Shown: positions 11,443 through 21,956, counted from the first letter of the stretch. The stretch is 64,000 bases of DNA from Cristatella mucedo (GCA_009760855.2 WPIO01000007.1:4745001-4809000); one strand, 5' to 3'. Numbers and translations are program-made. Notes: generated by a model not told the origin, from the letters alone.

Positions 11443-11450
11443 TGTATATA
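11297..11450. repeat. (TACA)n followed by (TA)n microsatellite
   Basis: Tandem TACA units from 11297 to about 11381, passing directly into TA units to about 11440. The 250-codon plus frame at 11179-11931 is held open by this tract and is not evidence of a gene. Confidence 0.95.
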
Positions 11451-11507
11451 TACTAATTTTCAGCCGTCGCCAATTTGTTATGCATCTGCTTCCCCCCCCA
11501 ATTCTTT

Positions 11508-11812
11508 CAGTCACGATATTGCTGGCACGACTGACGAACGGCTCCAGGCTCCAGCTTCGCGCACTCGCAGTGCTTCTGCTACTTCCTCTGTTTCACCGGC
11601 AAGTTGTTGTCGCTGGCATGAACGTCTCCTTCTTTCAGCTTCTAGAGATCCAAGTTCAGCAGCTTCTTCTGGCGTCTGTCTGGCATGTTATTTCTGGCGA
11701 AGCTTTTCCCTTTCAGTTTGTTTTCTTTCAGGATCGCGGTTGGTATTCATTGGCAAAGTGTCACGACTGCGAATTAATTGCATACCATTAATTTGCAGCC
11801 ACTTAACAAAAC
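11508..11812 (-). pseudogene. Degraded Arg/Glu-rich coding remnant (possible exon of a transposon or host protein)
   Basis: On the minus strand, reading down from about 11812, a continuous frame gives [15 protein letters not shown], then [21 protein letters not shown] stop follows, then [20 protein letters not shown], and then [19 protein letters not shown] before a stop near 11508. The alternation of TPEE / TEEV-type turns with Arg/Glu-rich helices looks like a repeat unit of roughly 22-24 residues. From memory, such ETPEE repeats occur in uncharacterised invertebrate proteins, some of them Helitron-associated, but I cannot confirm homology. A pyrimidine-rich stretch ending in TTTACCAG sits directly upstream of FVKW and could be a splice acceptor. 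The in-frame stop suggests decay. Confidence 0.35.
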
Positions 11813-11884
11813 TGGTAAACACAAAGCACAGCAGTGCAAATTTAAAACTTACTTTACACAAAATATGGAAGCTTTCTGATACTC

Positions 11885-12066
11885 CAAGTCAGCTGGTCCA
11901 AGAGGAAGCACCCGAAGCTCCGGTGCTGTGAGCACCGGATGCCCAATAGGGGCTCAGGCAATAAATAACTAAGGGGGTCATATTGCAGAGCTTAAGCTGC
12001 TGAATGTCATGGCCACCCTTTGAAAAACCCCTTTCTGTTGGTTATCTTGTAAAGTTCTGGCATTTC
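11885..12066 (+). repeat. Dispersed repeat D, copy 1
   Basis: Shares an ordered set of blocks with 27560-27720: CTGGTCCA, then GCACC(C/G)GAAGCTC, GGGGGTC, GAATG(T/C)CATGGCCA(A/C)C, AAAACC and TTT(TA)GCATTT. No coding capacity, and the class is unknown (possibly a MITE or SINE relic). Confidence 0.45.
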
Positions 12067-12233
12067 AATGTCCAATTTTAATTATGAGTACATGGCAAAT
12101 TATCAAATTTTTTCTTTCTTTCCTATCCCTTTTTTGATATACATCATTACTGTACCCTTATTGTGTGACTATAAATACAGCGGCAATTACTCACTAACTG
12201 ACCTAGCATATTATAGTAATAGATACAACGATT

Positions 12234-12240
<7 letters not shown>

Positions 12241-12302
<62 letters not shown>

Positions 12303-12308
12303 CTCTCT
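12241..12308. repeat. (CT)n microsatellite
   Basis: About 60 bases of uninterrupted CT with one CG interruption near the end. Flanking sequence is unassigned. Confidence 0.95.
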
Positions 12309-13251
12309 ATGAAGCTGCTCTACAGTATATTGCGACCCGAATTATGATTTGTAATTCGAAATTCTTATCAGAGGTCTGCTCTGGCCCATTGCTGTCGTGC
12401 AAGCCACTTCGATGAGAGCGTGGGACAGCACGCTGATGCAGAGCTTCAACATATGACAATTCAGAGCATGTACATTCTCAAGTGATCGAATATGGGCTCC
12501 CCAATCACCTTGTCACAGCGTCTACCTCTATGCATTGCACCATTGGCTGGCAGCAGAAAGTGAGACTTCTCGCTAGCTGAATGACTGCAGCTCCTCCCCT
12601 CCACTGCTTCTGCTGCTGCTGCAGCTGGGTTCTGGTGCTGCTGCTGGGGGGGGGGCACCAGCTCCCACATCTCGCCTTTCAGCGGACATGACCACCGAAA
12701 ATGGCTGTGGTTAGTCTTCTGCAGTTGCAGCAGCAGCGTCCCGAGGCTGGCTGCTGGTGCCATGATGCAGGCCTGCAGGCACGTTTGGAAGCTGGTTGCG
12801 CTGCCCCTGCTAGCGAAGGCTCGTGGCAGGCGAGCTCAGCAGCTGCTCTAGCCCGAGAGTAGTAGGCTCCACAGCCACGTGGGCCAGGGCCACTGGGCTG
12901 CCCTGTGTCGTTCCCAGGGTAGTAGTCAAGGTCAAGGTCAAGAGAGCCTGACTGCAGAAGGGGAGGTGCCTGTGTGCAGAGTCTCACCTATGTGCCACGG
13001 CTCGGATCTTATCTCCCAGCAAGGCTTTTAAGGTTTTTTGTGTGTCGAGCTGGTCACCCTAACTTCCTCGAGCCGTGCTGATGCTCAGCTAACTTCTTAC
13101 ATTAGTAGCCTCAGCAGAGTGGCAGTCCGTGCACACGGCTGAGCTGCATCCAATGGCTCCTTACACTTGCCTTTGTCCGTATCGACAGAGATCACGATTA
13201 CGGCACACACGATTGATCACAGAGATCACGATCACGATCACTGCACAATTG
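12309..13251. other. Unassigned GC-moderate sequence
   Basis: No gene recognised. It holds an imperfect CTG tract near 12605-12645 that runs into a G10 run (12646-12655). Minus frames of about 100 codons here have no domain. Confidence 0.5.
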
Positions 13252-13503
13252 TCAAAAGGCTGCCGTGATCGTTCGAAGCAGCAGTGGAGGCGGCGGCGGC
13301 CCGATACTGGCTACTGCCTGATCGCTAGAGGCGTATGCAGAGGGTCTAGCAGTTCCAGAAGCTGACGCATTTCGCGGCCCGATACTGGCTACTGCCTGAT
13401 CACTCGAGGCGTTTGCAGAGGGTCTAGCAGTTCCAGAAGCTGATGCATTTGCACCGACCCAGGAGAGTCGAACCGGACTGATTGGCATGCTCAATAGATT
13501 CAC
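13252..13503 (-). CDS. Possible small coding segment with a 26-residue tandem repeat
   Basis: An 83-codon minus frame contains two consecutive copies of a 26-residue Ser/Ala-rich unit (ASASGTARPSAYASSDQAVA then SIGP). They are encoded by a 78-bp tandem duplication at 13303-13458. Across about 67 aligned bases the units differ at four positions. In this frame three are silent third-position changes and one changes Tyr to Asn. That pattern and the period being a multiple of three weakly favour coding. There is no recognisable domain. It could be part of a longer spliced low-complexity region, or a chance frame. Confidence 0.25.
   Translation of the reverse strand: MNLLSMPISPVRLSWVGANASASGTARPSANASSDQAVASIGPRNASASGTARPSAYASSDQAVASIGPPPPPLLLRTITAAF
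13303..13458. repeat. 78-bp tandem duplication
   Basis: GATACTGGCTACTGCCTGAT begins at 13303 and again at 13381. The following bases through GTTCCAGAAGCTGA are nearly identical, and the second unit diverges after GATGCATTTGCA. Confidence 0.95.
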
Positions 13504-14929
13504 ACATGCTCAGACATGCATGTGCCCACGTGTGCACGCCTTCCCATGCCCACGCTCGGGAAGTGCACCACACCAAAAAGCCACAGAAACCGCGAGGTGA
13601 ATGCTGCGCTGGAGAGTCTTCAGTAGCCTGCTCAAACCGAAAGCTTCTCTTCTCTAAGAGCATGTGATAGCCAGCAGACTCCATACGTATTATGCAACAC
13701 AGAGAATTGTGGCCGTGTCATGCACGGACAGATAGTCAAGGACATAAGTGTCTAAGTAGGAAAAGCAGGCAGCATTGGGCGGCTAAAAAGCTAATGCAAC
13801 CTCGGGCCATCCTACAATTGACCATGCCGGGTAAGGTCAAGATTCAGCTCATCCTTGGTATAGTTCTGACTCCAACTATGCTAACAGCCTCTCCCTTTCA
13901 AGCTGTCCTCGGCAGAAACAGCTGAAGCTTGACCTCAAGATCTTGACACTGCATTAGACGAAGGGCTTGGCCTGTCACCAAGACTCTAAGGGATCTTCAT
14001 CTCATGCACGACAAGAACGCTGCCTGCGCCATGGATGAGAGGCAGGGTTTTCTATTTTTACCAAAAAGTGGTACATAAGAGTGATGATTTAGCGCCAAAT
14101 GGTAGTGCGACAAGTCAATAACGTGTTTGCTAAAGCACCATGCCAGTTTGCCTGTCAGCCGCCCCTCGTTTTGGCTTACAGGGTAGCCTGATGCAACTCG
14201 TCCCGGGACAGCAGGCTCAAGTAGTCACCTGTTATCACTAGCAAGGCTGGCCGGAGGAGGACATGCGGTTTACTTCTCCAGAAAGTCCAGTTACCCAATA
14301 GCAACTGAATATACATCAGCCCTTGCCCGGCTGGCTCAGAAGGATATATGCAAATCTTTGGTAGTTGCACAATGAATCTTGTCCTTTTGAGTGCTGACGT
14401 CTATTAACCACGAGGTGCATCTGGTCTGTACAGGGTGCGGTCTGTCTCTCGACGCATATTTTCAGCTGATGCACAAGTGCGGCTGCATCATAATAATCTG
14501 CAGCAGCCGTGATAGCCGCTTCGATGGCTACAACTGAGGGTGCAATGACAGCAACATAGGTAAGAAGGAAGCAGCAGCTGCAGTGACCGGGGCTTGTGTA
14601 TTGATTGTGATCGAGTACGTCACGACCGTCCAACAGCATACGAAGAAGAATTCGTGGGCAGCTTTAAATTCTGTATTGTTCAATTGCCTGATTTCCTATG
14701 CTCCAGACAGCATCACTAGCCGTTAGCCGACTTGGACCATCACAAGCAAGCAAACACTCGAGGTAAGGAAAATAACAATATATCAGCCAATATATTAGCC
14801 CCCCCCCCTGCTTGGCTGCGGCACCGAGCTTGCAAGCAGCACACTTTGTCAGCTCTCGGTCCTGAAGTCTGCCGCCGCCGGCCACGTGCCTTTACCTATG
14901 CTAGTCACACAGCTTCACGTACAGCAATT
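13504..14929. other. Unassigned sequence
   Basis: No domain or repeat family recognised. Open frames are at most 107 codons. A C10 run lies at 14799-14808. Confidence 0.5.
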
Positions 14930-15256
14930 GATAGACAAATTTCGGACAGGATTCGAGCGACACCACTCTGAAACTGCTGCTCTCCTCGATGCAACCAATG
15001 ACATCGTATGCAGCAACGATGAGAGGAATCTCACTGCCCTGGCCCTACTAGATATGTAAGCTGTTCTCGTCACCATTGATCACAATATCCTACTTGAACG
15101 ATTGAGGACAATGATCGATCAGACAGACGAGGCACTAGCTTGGTTCAAATCGCTCTTGTCAAATCCTGTTCAATCCGTGTCGTGTTGAGGTTAAGTCTCA
15201 GCCACCAGACCAGTCACCTGTGACGTCCCACAAGAGCAAGTTCTCAGTCCTTCTCC
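14930..15256 (+). mobile_element. LINE-B reverse transcriptase, 5' part, interrupted by a LINE-A insertion
   Basis: The plus frame reads FRTGFERHHSETAALL, NDIVCSNDERNLTALALLDM, a stop, then VTIDHNILLERLR, EALAWFKSLLSNPVQSVS and, after frame damage, VPQEQVLSPSP. These match, in order, the QSGFR.HSTETALL, LLDLSAAFDTIDH, WFKSYLS and GVPQGSVLGPLLF blocks of CR1/L2-type RTs (family knowledge). The first Asp of the catalytic motif region is lost because the LLDM is followed by a stop. The domain is cut at 15256 by a minus-strand LINE-A tail. Confidence 0.75.
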
Positions 15257-15549
15257 ATAATAATAACAACAATAATAATAATAATAATGTACCTGATAAA
15301 GCACCCTCAGTGAACTCAATCTCTTTCTAGGCGCTCTACATTTGCTGCAAAGCGAAATGCGATTGAATGGCAAGTAATATCATGCTTGATAAAGAACATG
15401 AATACTATGGTTAGGGGTAACATGCACAAGGTCAGCATGCAAGTGTGGTTAGTGGCAGCATGCACAGTGTCACCACGCGTAAGCACATGAAGGACGAATC
15501 ACAGGGACCCACTAAGTGCTGTCCTAGATAGGTGTTTTAAGTTCTTTTT
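15257..15549 (-). mobile_element. LINE-A 3' fragment nested inside LINE-B
   Basis: Plus-strand (TAA)n at 15257-15286 is the tail. The element then reads on the minus strand through the LINE-A 3' untranslated region and is truncated at CTTTTTAAA, where the LINE-B frame resumes. The gene order on both sides is LINE-B on the plus strand. Confidence 0.85.
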
Positions 15550-16460
15550 AAACTGAACTGCTACTCTTAGAACACCACAAGCGTGTGGCTGGACTAAAAG
15601 ACTCTGCCCTCTAATAGGAGATGCTGCTGTGCGACCGTCGCCAGGTACTCGGAATTTAGATGTCGTCTTTGACAACTGTTTACATTTTGCAAGCTTCGTT
15701 ATGAAGACCGGCTTCGAAGCTAGTCATCACATCTGATCGTGATCTAAGATTAATGACTGTCTTCCACGGGGGGGGGGGAGGCTTGCAAGTAAAATTGAAC
15801 TAGCTCCCCGATTCTGTCTTGGATAGATTACTGAAATTCCATTTTGGCTTGGCCACCGAAGAAAGCCATTAAGCCACTGCAATTAGTGACGAATCTGGCT
15901 GTAAGGCTCGTTAACAAATCCCAGAAGCTCAGCCATGCGCCTCCTTTGTAGAAAGTGGTTCAGTGTTTTCCGGTTGATCAACGGATGCCGAGTTAAGTTT
16001 TTACGAAAAACTCACAAGATCGGCATTACTTGGCTCTTTAATATCCAGCGACACTTCGGCACTAGTTTCAGCGCCCTCGTGTACTGAAGTCCTCTAGGGA
16101 ATATAAATTAGCCGTTTCATTCCTCCGCTTGAAGACCGTAAACGACAGATGCTTTTGGATTGAGGTTCAAGACTGAGCAACTCACTTCCACAACTCTTAT
16201 GAAACATCTGCTCTCCTGCTGCCAACGGTGGCACATCCTTTCCAGCTGTCCTGAGCAACTAAATCCATGCTACTCACTTCCTCGACCTCCATCCTTACTG
16301 AGCTATGCTTCTCATTTTCTCTTTGTTGCATGAGATTAATCTGTTGGCTATCGCGTGAGTAGCAAAAGCCGTGTAGGCATTGAGTGTGTTATAGACAAGT
16401 TTTTTCAGTAACACCCACTAAGTCTTTGTGGAATTACAGACGGAGAAACATTCCATTTCA
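15550..16460 (+). mobile_element. LINE-B reverse transcriptase, 3' part and 3' end
   Basis: Resumes with KTELLLLRTP, the block that follows the YADD region in this RT family. It continues through VVFDNCLHFASF, then PKKAIKPL-like and WFRLINGCRVKF-like remnants with many breaks. Aligned to the better copy at 16590-17235, an expanded G-run (15768-15778) replaces the ACAGTGG of TTCCACAGTGGCTTGC. The 3' part (16200-16460) matches 45710-45975, 48740-49015 and 49545-49812, ending near GGAATTACAGACGGAGAAAC. Confidence 0.7.
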
Positions 16461-16589
16461 TAAATAAGAACTGAGAGATAGATCTAGGCAAGTAGCTGTT
16501 AAAAAAAAAGTTAAGAGCAATAGTTGGCTTATTCAAAAGCCTTGTTTATGTTAGGTCAGAACCACCTTAGCTGCTATGACAAACAGCTG

Positions 16590-17235
16590 ATGCTTGCAGT
16601 GGAAAAAACAACTGCCTGATTCAATACCCGAACCCAAGACCCAAGATATGAAGTGCACACACTTTACACCTAAACTACTTCTAAACAACGATAAAACTGA
16701 GCTGCTGCTCATAGGACACCCTACGCGTGTGGCTGGATTAAAAAGCTTTGCTCTTCTAATAGGTGATGCTGTTGTGCGACCAATCACCACGTGCTCGCAA
16801 TTTAGTTGTAGTTTTCGACAGCTGCCTACATTTTAAAAGCTTCATTCAGAAGACTGCTTCTACAGCTAGCCATCACGTTCGATCCCTATCAAAGATTATG
16901 AGCTGTCTTCCACAGTGGCTTGCAAAATCTTAACTAGCTCCTTAGTTCAGTCTCGGCTTGATAACTGTAATTCCCTTTTGGCTGGGCTACCAAAGAAGCA
17001 ACTAGGCCATTGCAGCTGGCCATGAATATGGCTGCAAGGCTAGTTTTCAAGTCCCAGAGGTTTGACCACGAGTCTCCTTTGCTAAGCGAGCTCCAATGGC
17101 TGCAGGTTGATCAACGGATACAGAGCAAAGTTCTTACGCTGACCCACAAGGCCCGCCACGGCTTGGATCCTCCATACCTAGCCGAACTGCTGCATCAGTT
17201 TCAGCTAGGCATGAACTGCTGTACCAGTTTCAGTG
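16590..17235 (+). mobile_element. LINE-B reverse transcriptase fragment, second copy
   Basis: Encodes KLLLNNDKTELLLIGHPTRV, then LLIGDAVV.PITTC, a broken stretch, then SRLDNCNSLLAGLPKKQLG. After one frame shift it encodes MNMAARLVFKSQRF and LQVDQRIQSKVLTLTHKARH. These are the post-catalytic and thumb-like portions of a CR1/L2-type RT. The copy lacks the catalytic core and lies directly downstream of the first LINE-B copy in the same orientation. It abuts a minus-strand LINE-A segment at 17236. Confidence 0.75.
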
Positions 17236-17960
17236 CTAGTGATGCCCAGACGAGATGAGAGGTGCTCAAGAAGGAATGTGTGATCAATATTATCAAAGGC
17301 TGCCAAAAGACCAATCAAAATAAGCAGAGAGACTTTATCCAAGTCTGCGTTCCCGAGGAGGTCGTCATGCACCCTAAGCAAAACTTACTCTAAGGAGGGA
17401 TTTGCTCTAAATCCAAATTGAAACTTATTTGCTGGGTTTGAGGTTTCAATATAGGAGTTCGGGTTGTCTATTACAACTCGTTCTAGTGTTTCTCATAGGA
17501 ATGGTAGATGGGAGACTGGGTGAAAGCTGCTCAAGTTCTCTTAGTCTAGTGTTGCTTTCTTAATTAGTGCCCTAACAACAGCCTTTTTTGAAAGCTCCAG
17601 GGGCAAGACCTGAAGCTAAGGAGATAATTGTATTATGTTAGTTAAGCACGACAGTAGCAGATATATGCATCGTAGAAGCAGAACAGTGGCGATAGGCCTA
17701 GAGGACTAGTTGTCCTTCTTCGATAGGTGATGAATTTCATGATTAGGTCACTCGTGGCCTTGAATGTAGGCATTTAGGTATAGCACACGGAATTGAGGGA
17801 CTGGAGTTCTGTGTTAATCTTATTGTGGGACAGGAACCCAGAGGTTATGCTGCTACCTTAGGGATGGACTCTCTGATCGTGTCTGTCTTGCTGACGAGGA
17901 AACTAGAGGAGCGATTGGCTAGGTCACTAGGTCACTAGGCTTTTAGGATTTTCACCTCTG
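17236..17960 (-). mobile_element. LINE-A internal fragment (linker plus RT fingers)
   Basis: The minus strand encodes, from 17960 downward, a broken DPSD-type linker with FSSFFV-like residues, then TSDLIMKFI, FKKAVVR.LIKKATLD, NLSSFHPVSHLPFL, LERVVID, NKFQFGFRANPS, HDDLLGNADLDKVSLLIL and FDNIDHTFLLEHLSS. The same sequence of blocks is encoded at 51305-52040 on the plus strand. It stops near the IDH motif at 17236, with no catalytic YADD and no 3' tail, so it is a fragment truncated at both ends. Confidence 0.75.
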
Positions 17961-18378
17961 TGTATTCTTCAGCCTAGACAGCATTTACTTCTTGCTCTAA
18001 ATAGGAATAGGCATTCAGGTGATCATCGCACCCACGTCTAGTTGCAACCGCAATGGCTGACACACAGCAAGTCCCTTCTTAGAATCACTGCCCAGTGTCT
18101 TAACCAGCTTGTGTCAGTGAGGCCTGGCCACTCACTGACCAGGTTACTATCCCAGGGTGCAATCACTGAGTTGGCATGGAGCCTTGGCTGCCTGAGTGAC
18201 TAATGAGGTAAGCAGCATGACCTTACATACAAATCCGCTTGAGAGACGATATCCATTAACACACAAGCAGTGCTTAACTAGCCGGTTTGGCCATAGGTAG
18301 CTCTGCTTATGTGCATTTTGCAGCTGCTGCTGTTGTTCTTAGCTGCATTGCTGCATTGGAACAGCTGCACTTTAATGG

Positions 18379-18382
<4 letters not shown>
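17961..18382. other. Unassigned sequence
   Basis: No gene or repeat family recognised. Its right edge meets a (CT)n tract. Confidence 0.45.

Positions 18383-18447
<65 letters not shown>
18383..18447. repeat. (CT)n microsatellite
   Basis: About 65 bases of CT dinucleotides followed by a looser CT-rich tail. Confidence 0.95.
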
Positions 18448-18448
<1 letters not shown>

Positions 18449-18759
18449 TGCTTATTCTCTCTGTCTCTCCTTTTAACATAGCGATGCTGCATTTAATCGA
18501 GCAAGTGACGGCCAGCACGTCTTGACCTCTGCAATTGCCTTGTTGCTATCGGTAAGTGCATTCCTGTAACACTGGGTAGTTATGGTCTTTCTCAGTGACG
18601 TAAGTAAAGATAGGGGCAGCTACTGATGCATTGGGTAGTGCCTCAATGTACTCATTGCATTACCTGCTGCCAAAAGGAGACGTTAGTTTGATGACTGAAC
18701 AGCTTCTCAACTGAAGGCCACACGTTCTTCTGCCCTGTTTGCAAAGATAATCACTTGAA

Positions 18760-19016
18760 CTTAATTCAACCGTCATCATCTCCATTTCCTCTATCGTTCA
18801 CTCCATCTCACTAAATCCCTCTACTCTTTTCTTTCTTCTACCTCTCATTTATCTCTGCTCTTCTGCTTTCCTTTTTATTACCATCTCTCTTTTGTTCTCA
18901 GATGTATTTTTGTTATCCTTATTTCTTCCTTCCCCTCACTCATATCTCTTTCTCTCCAGTATCCTCTCACTCTCATTTCCTCCTCTCTCTACTCTCTGTT
19001 CCTTTTCTCTCTCTCT

Positions 19017-19101
<85 letters not shown>

Positions 19102-19236
19102 TCTTTCTCTCCTCTTCTCTCTCCTCTTCTCTCTCCTATTTTCTCTCCTCTTCTCTCTTCTCTTCTCTCTCTCGTCTCTTCTCTCTCTCATCCTCTCTCT
19201 CTTCTTCTCTCTCTCCTCTTTTCTCTCCCTCTCTCT

Positions 19237-19308
<72 letters not shown>

Positions 19309-19312
19309 ACCC
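18760..19312. repeat. Long polypyrimidine tract with (CT)n cores
   Basis: About 550 bases almost entirely of C and T, with uninterrupted (CT)n cores at about 19020-19096 and 19236-19304 and irregular CCTCT/TCTCC units between. The 143- and 220-codon plus frames (Ser/Leu/Phe/Pro) and the minus Arg/Glu frames are repeat translations. A tract like this can adopt triplex (H-DNA) structure. Confidence 0.95.
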
Positions 19313-19685
19313 CATCGATCTAATCTCTCCCATTCTTCTCTCTTGCGTTATAGCTTATTTTTAGTGAAACACAGTTTGTATGTTAAACTTTTGCACAGTT
19401 GGACTATTCATTCACAGTTTAATGTACATATCACTAAATTTGTAACAGCTGTCAAGTATTTCCTTAGTGGCGACCGACTGCATTGCAGTAGTATAGTATG
19501 CAGCAACAGCAGCAGTAGCAGAAGTAGCAGCAGTCGAATTTTTTTGTCACGAACTACCAAATGACGTTGCCACATTACCTGACTTGACAACATTTTACAA
19601 GAAGCATAAAATGCACCTGCTTCTCACAGCAAAGACCTAGTTTTGTGAACTGTTCTTGGTTTGCTTACTGACGTGATTTCTTTTA
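19313..19685. other. Unassigned sequence with a short AGC repeat
   Basis: AGCAGC/AGTAGC triplets at about 19500-19536. Nothing else recognised. Confidence 0.5.
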
Positions 19686-19765
19686 CAGTATAAGTAAAGT
19701 GCCAAGAAAGAGACGAAGTTCTCTGAGGCTGCTAAGCAAATGTATAATAATAACCACTACTATTA
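19686..19765 (+). mobile_element. LINE-A 3' tail fragment
   Basis: AAGTGCCAAGAAAGAGACGA followed by AGTTCTCTGAGGCTGCT, then AAATG and a TAATAATA-type tail. This matches the last 60 bases of LINE-A. No RT sequence remains. Confidence 0.65.
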
Positions 19766-21956
19766 TTGTTAAAGTTATATAGTTTGCAACAGTGGCCGCT
19801 GGGGCCGGCTGCAACCTGTTCTCTCCCCAGAGTCTCGGTTGATTTGCGCTTGCACATGTCGAGATTCAAAGAGGCCGATATGAACTTGTGGCTGGTGTCA
19901 GGGAGCATAGTAAACAAGGGGACTAAGAAGAAGCTTATTCCTGCCGGCAAGCATTGTTTTCCGTGAGAGAGCTTAGCGATGCTGTGCTGGAGAGCTCCAA
20001 CAGAGATGACGCAGGTCGATAGCAAAATGGACACGTGAAAGGAAAGCTGAGTTGGTCCAGTCATGTTTCAGCAGATTCTGCTACAACTGCTGCAACTCCT
20101 CAGGCCTCTCACCTGATGATATAGAACAGGAGCCTGGGTGAGGAAACCGACACCTACGACCAACCAACAGTTTTCAGCAAGTCCACACTTACGGTTTTCA
20201 GCAAGCATGAGCAATCAGACAGAGGGTGGATACTTCAACCGTCCTCGCCTACAGATCAGATTCGTAAGCCACATCGGTATTCTTCCTCGTGCACGTCGGT
20301 AAGTGGGATGCTTTGTGAATCCACATGGCAGAAGGTCTTGACAACCTTGTGGGCCCATATTTCGGCAGACTCTTGCACGTGGGTTTATTATTCTCTCTAA
20401 AAAAGGCATGCATGCACTGCAGCAGGCTAAGGATAAACTCATCAGGGCCACCTGGACAAACCTTGCTCCTCGATGGAATTCGAGATGTTTCAAGACAGGG
20501 AATGCCAGTGAGCCTGCTGATGTGCACCACTGTCCTGAGGAATAGATAGGTGCAGAGTGTTAACCTTGATCGCTGACACAAAAGTGCCGTCGTTAAAAGC
20601 TGCTCGTAGCTGAGATTACATTACCAAGAGCTGAAGATAGGTCCCACTTAAAGGCATTTTTTTTAGTGAATTTATGTGCTCATGGAAGCCACCAACATGC
20701 TCTAGTCGGTCTTAGCCCAACTCAGAAACGCTATGTTCTTCATTATTATTGGGCATCAGCTATGTTAGTAGGAGAGAGAACCGGCTAGCTACAGACAGCT
20801 GCTGTTGCTGCACTGAACTTGTTCGATGCTTCTGGTAAATATAGGCTCCCATAGAAACAGCTTGAACAAGGGATGCTATAACGTTCACTGCAGCTGCTCA
20901 GTAAACCAATTTTCACAAACATGTCTAGTCATTGTCATTGTCATTGTCAGCCTGATAACTTCCTTAAATCAGAGGAGACATTGTGTACAGCAGACCGTAC
21001 GAAGGTAGCACTTTGTCGGGTAAACGTTTGTCCTTGAATTAAGACTAACACAAGCTAATATATGTGCATTTGGAACATAAAACAAGGCTTTTGTCATTCC
21101 ATGGCAACGGTTCGGTAATCAAGAACCGATGACTCTCGGTGCATATATCACCAGGAGTTCCCAGCCTTTGCTAATGTAATCGAGATCTTTGCTCTGAGTA
21201 ACACTGCAGGATCAAGGGTCTGAGCCCTCAGTGTCAAGGGTCGACCCTGTGGCCACTGGCAAACAACAAAGGACCTCCGGGATCTTACCGCCAGCCAGCC
21301 GAGATGTCTGCCTGCATACGGATACCGACTGGTGGTGCGATAATGATAATGGAATTCGTTCGCTATTCGTGGCTAGTACAATGCATGCATGGAAGAAACG
21401 ACGAAGGACACTCTGAACCCTGGGGATTCCTCTTCATTTCCTTTATCGAGGCGGCTGCCGTGCCTCAGTCGCACTTGTTGTGTAGCTCTGTCTACTTTAT
21501 GCAGCTATTGCACTCGAGCAGAAGCACACAGAACCGGGCCCCCTCTCCAGGCGCGGGCAAGCGCGCGTACGGGCATGGGACACACGCACACGTAAGCGCA
21601 GGCATGCACGCACGTACGCTCGCACGCACGCACACACCTGGCACTCCTGGGGGTGCATCGTGTCGTCACAGACGCCGGTTTTCCGATTCCCAGCGTACTG
21701 ACGAGTAGATGCTATTTGGAGAGTGCAGACGTGTTACATCAGCTAATAATGTATCGTTTGTTAGGTTAGAAGCATGCATGACCTTGGGGTCATTGAAGGC
21801 AAGTGCCTTTCCCTGGGACAAACCTGGGGGTTTTAAGAATCCTCAAGATAATTGTGAATTGCTTTGGTTAACTTTCGGTCTGCAAATTGTCTGCCCCACT
21901 CCCCAATAAACACTGAAGGCCATACTGTCACCACTAGAAATTAGATCTCAAATTAA
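19766..21956. other. Unassigned sequence with an alternating purine-pyrimidine block
   Basis: No gene recognised in 2.2 kb. Open frames are up to 134 codons. A (CA/CG)-rich alternating block lies at 21553-21637 and a short TCATTG tandem at 20928-20947. Confidence 0.5.
21553..21637. repeat. Alternating purine-pyrimidine CpG-rich tract
   Basis: Runs such as GCGCGCGTACG, ACACACGCACACGTA and GCACGCACGTACGC give nearly continuous purine-pyrimidine alternation. It is unusually rich in CpG for this window and has Z-DNA potential. Confidence 0.7.

Noticed and set aside
18892-19564. Long Ser/Leu (SLSLSL) and Arg/Glu (RERERE) open frames here and at 2274, 30609, 38167, 42385, 52074 and 59619
   Set aside because: They are translations of (CT)n/(GA)n tracts, open in several frames on both strands, with no other protein feature.
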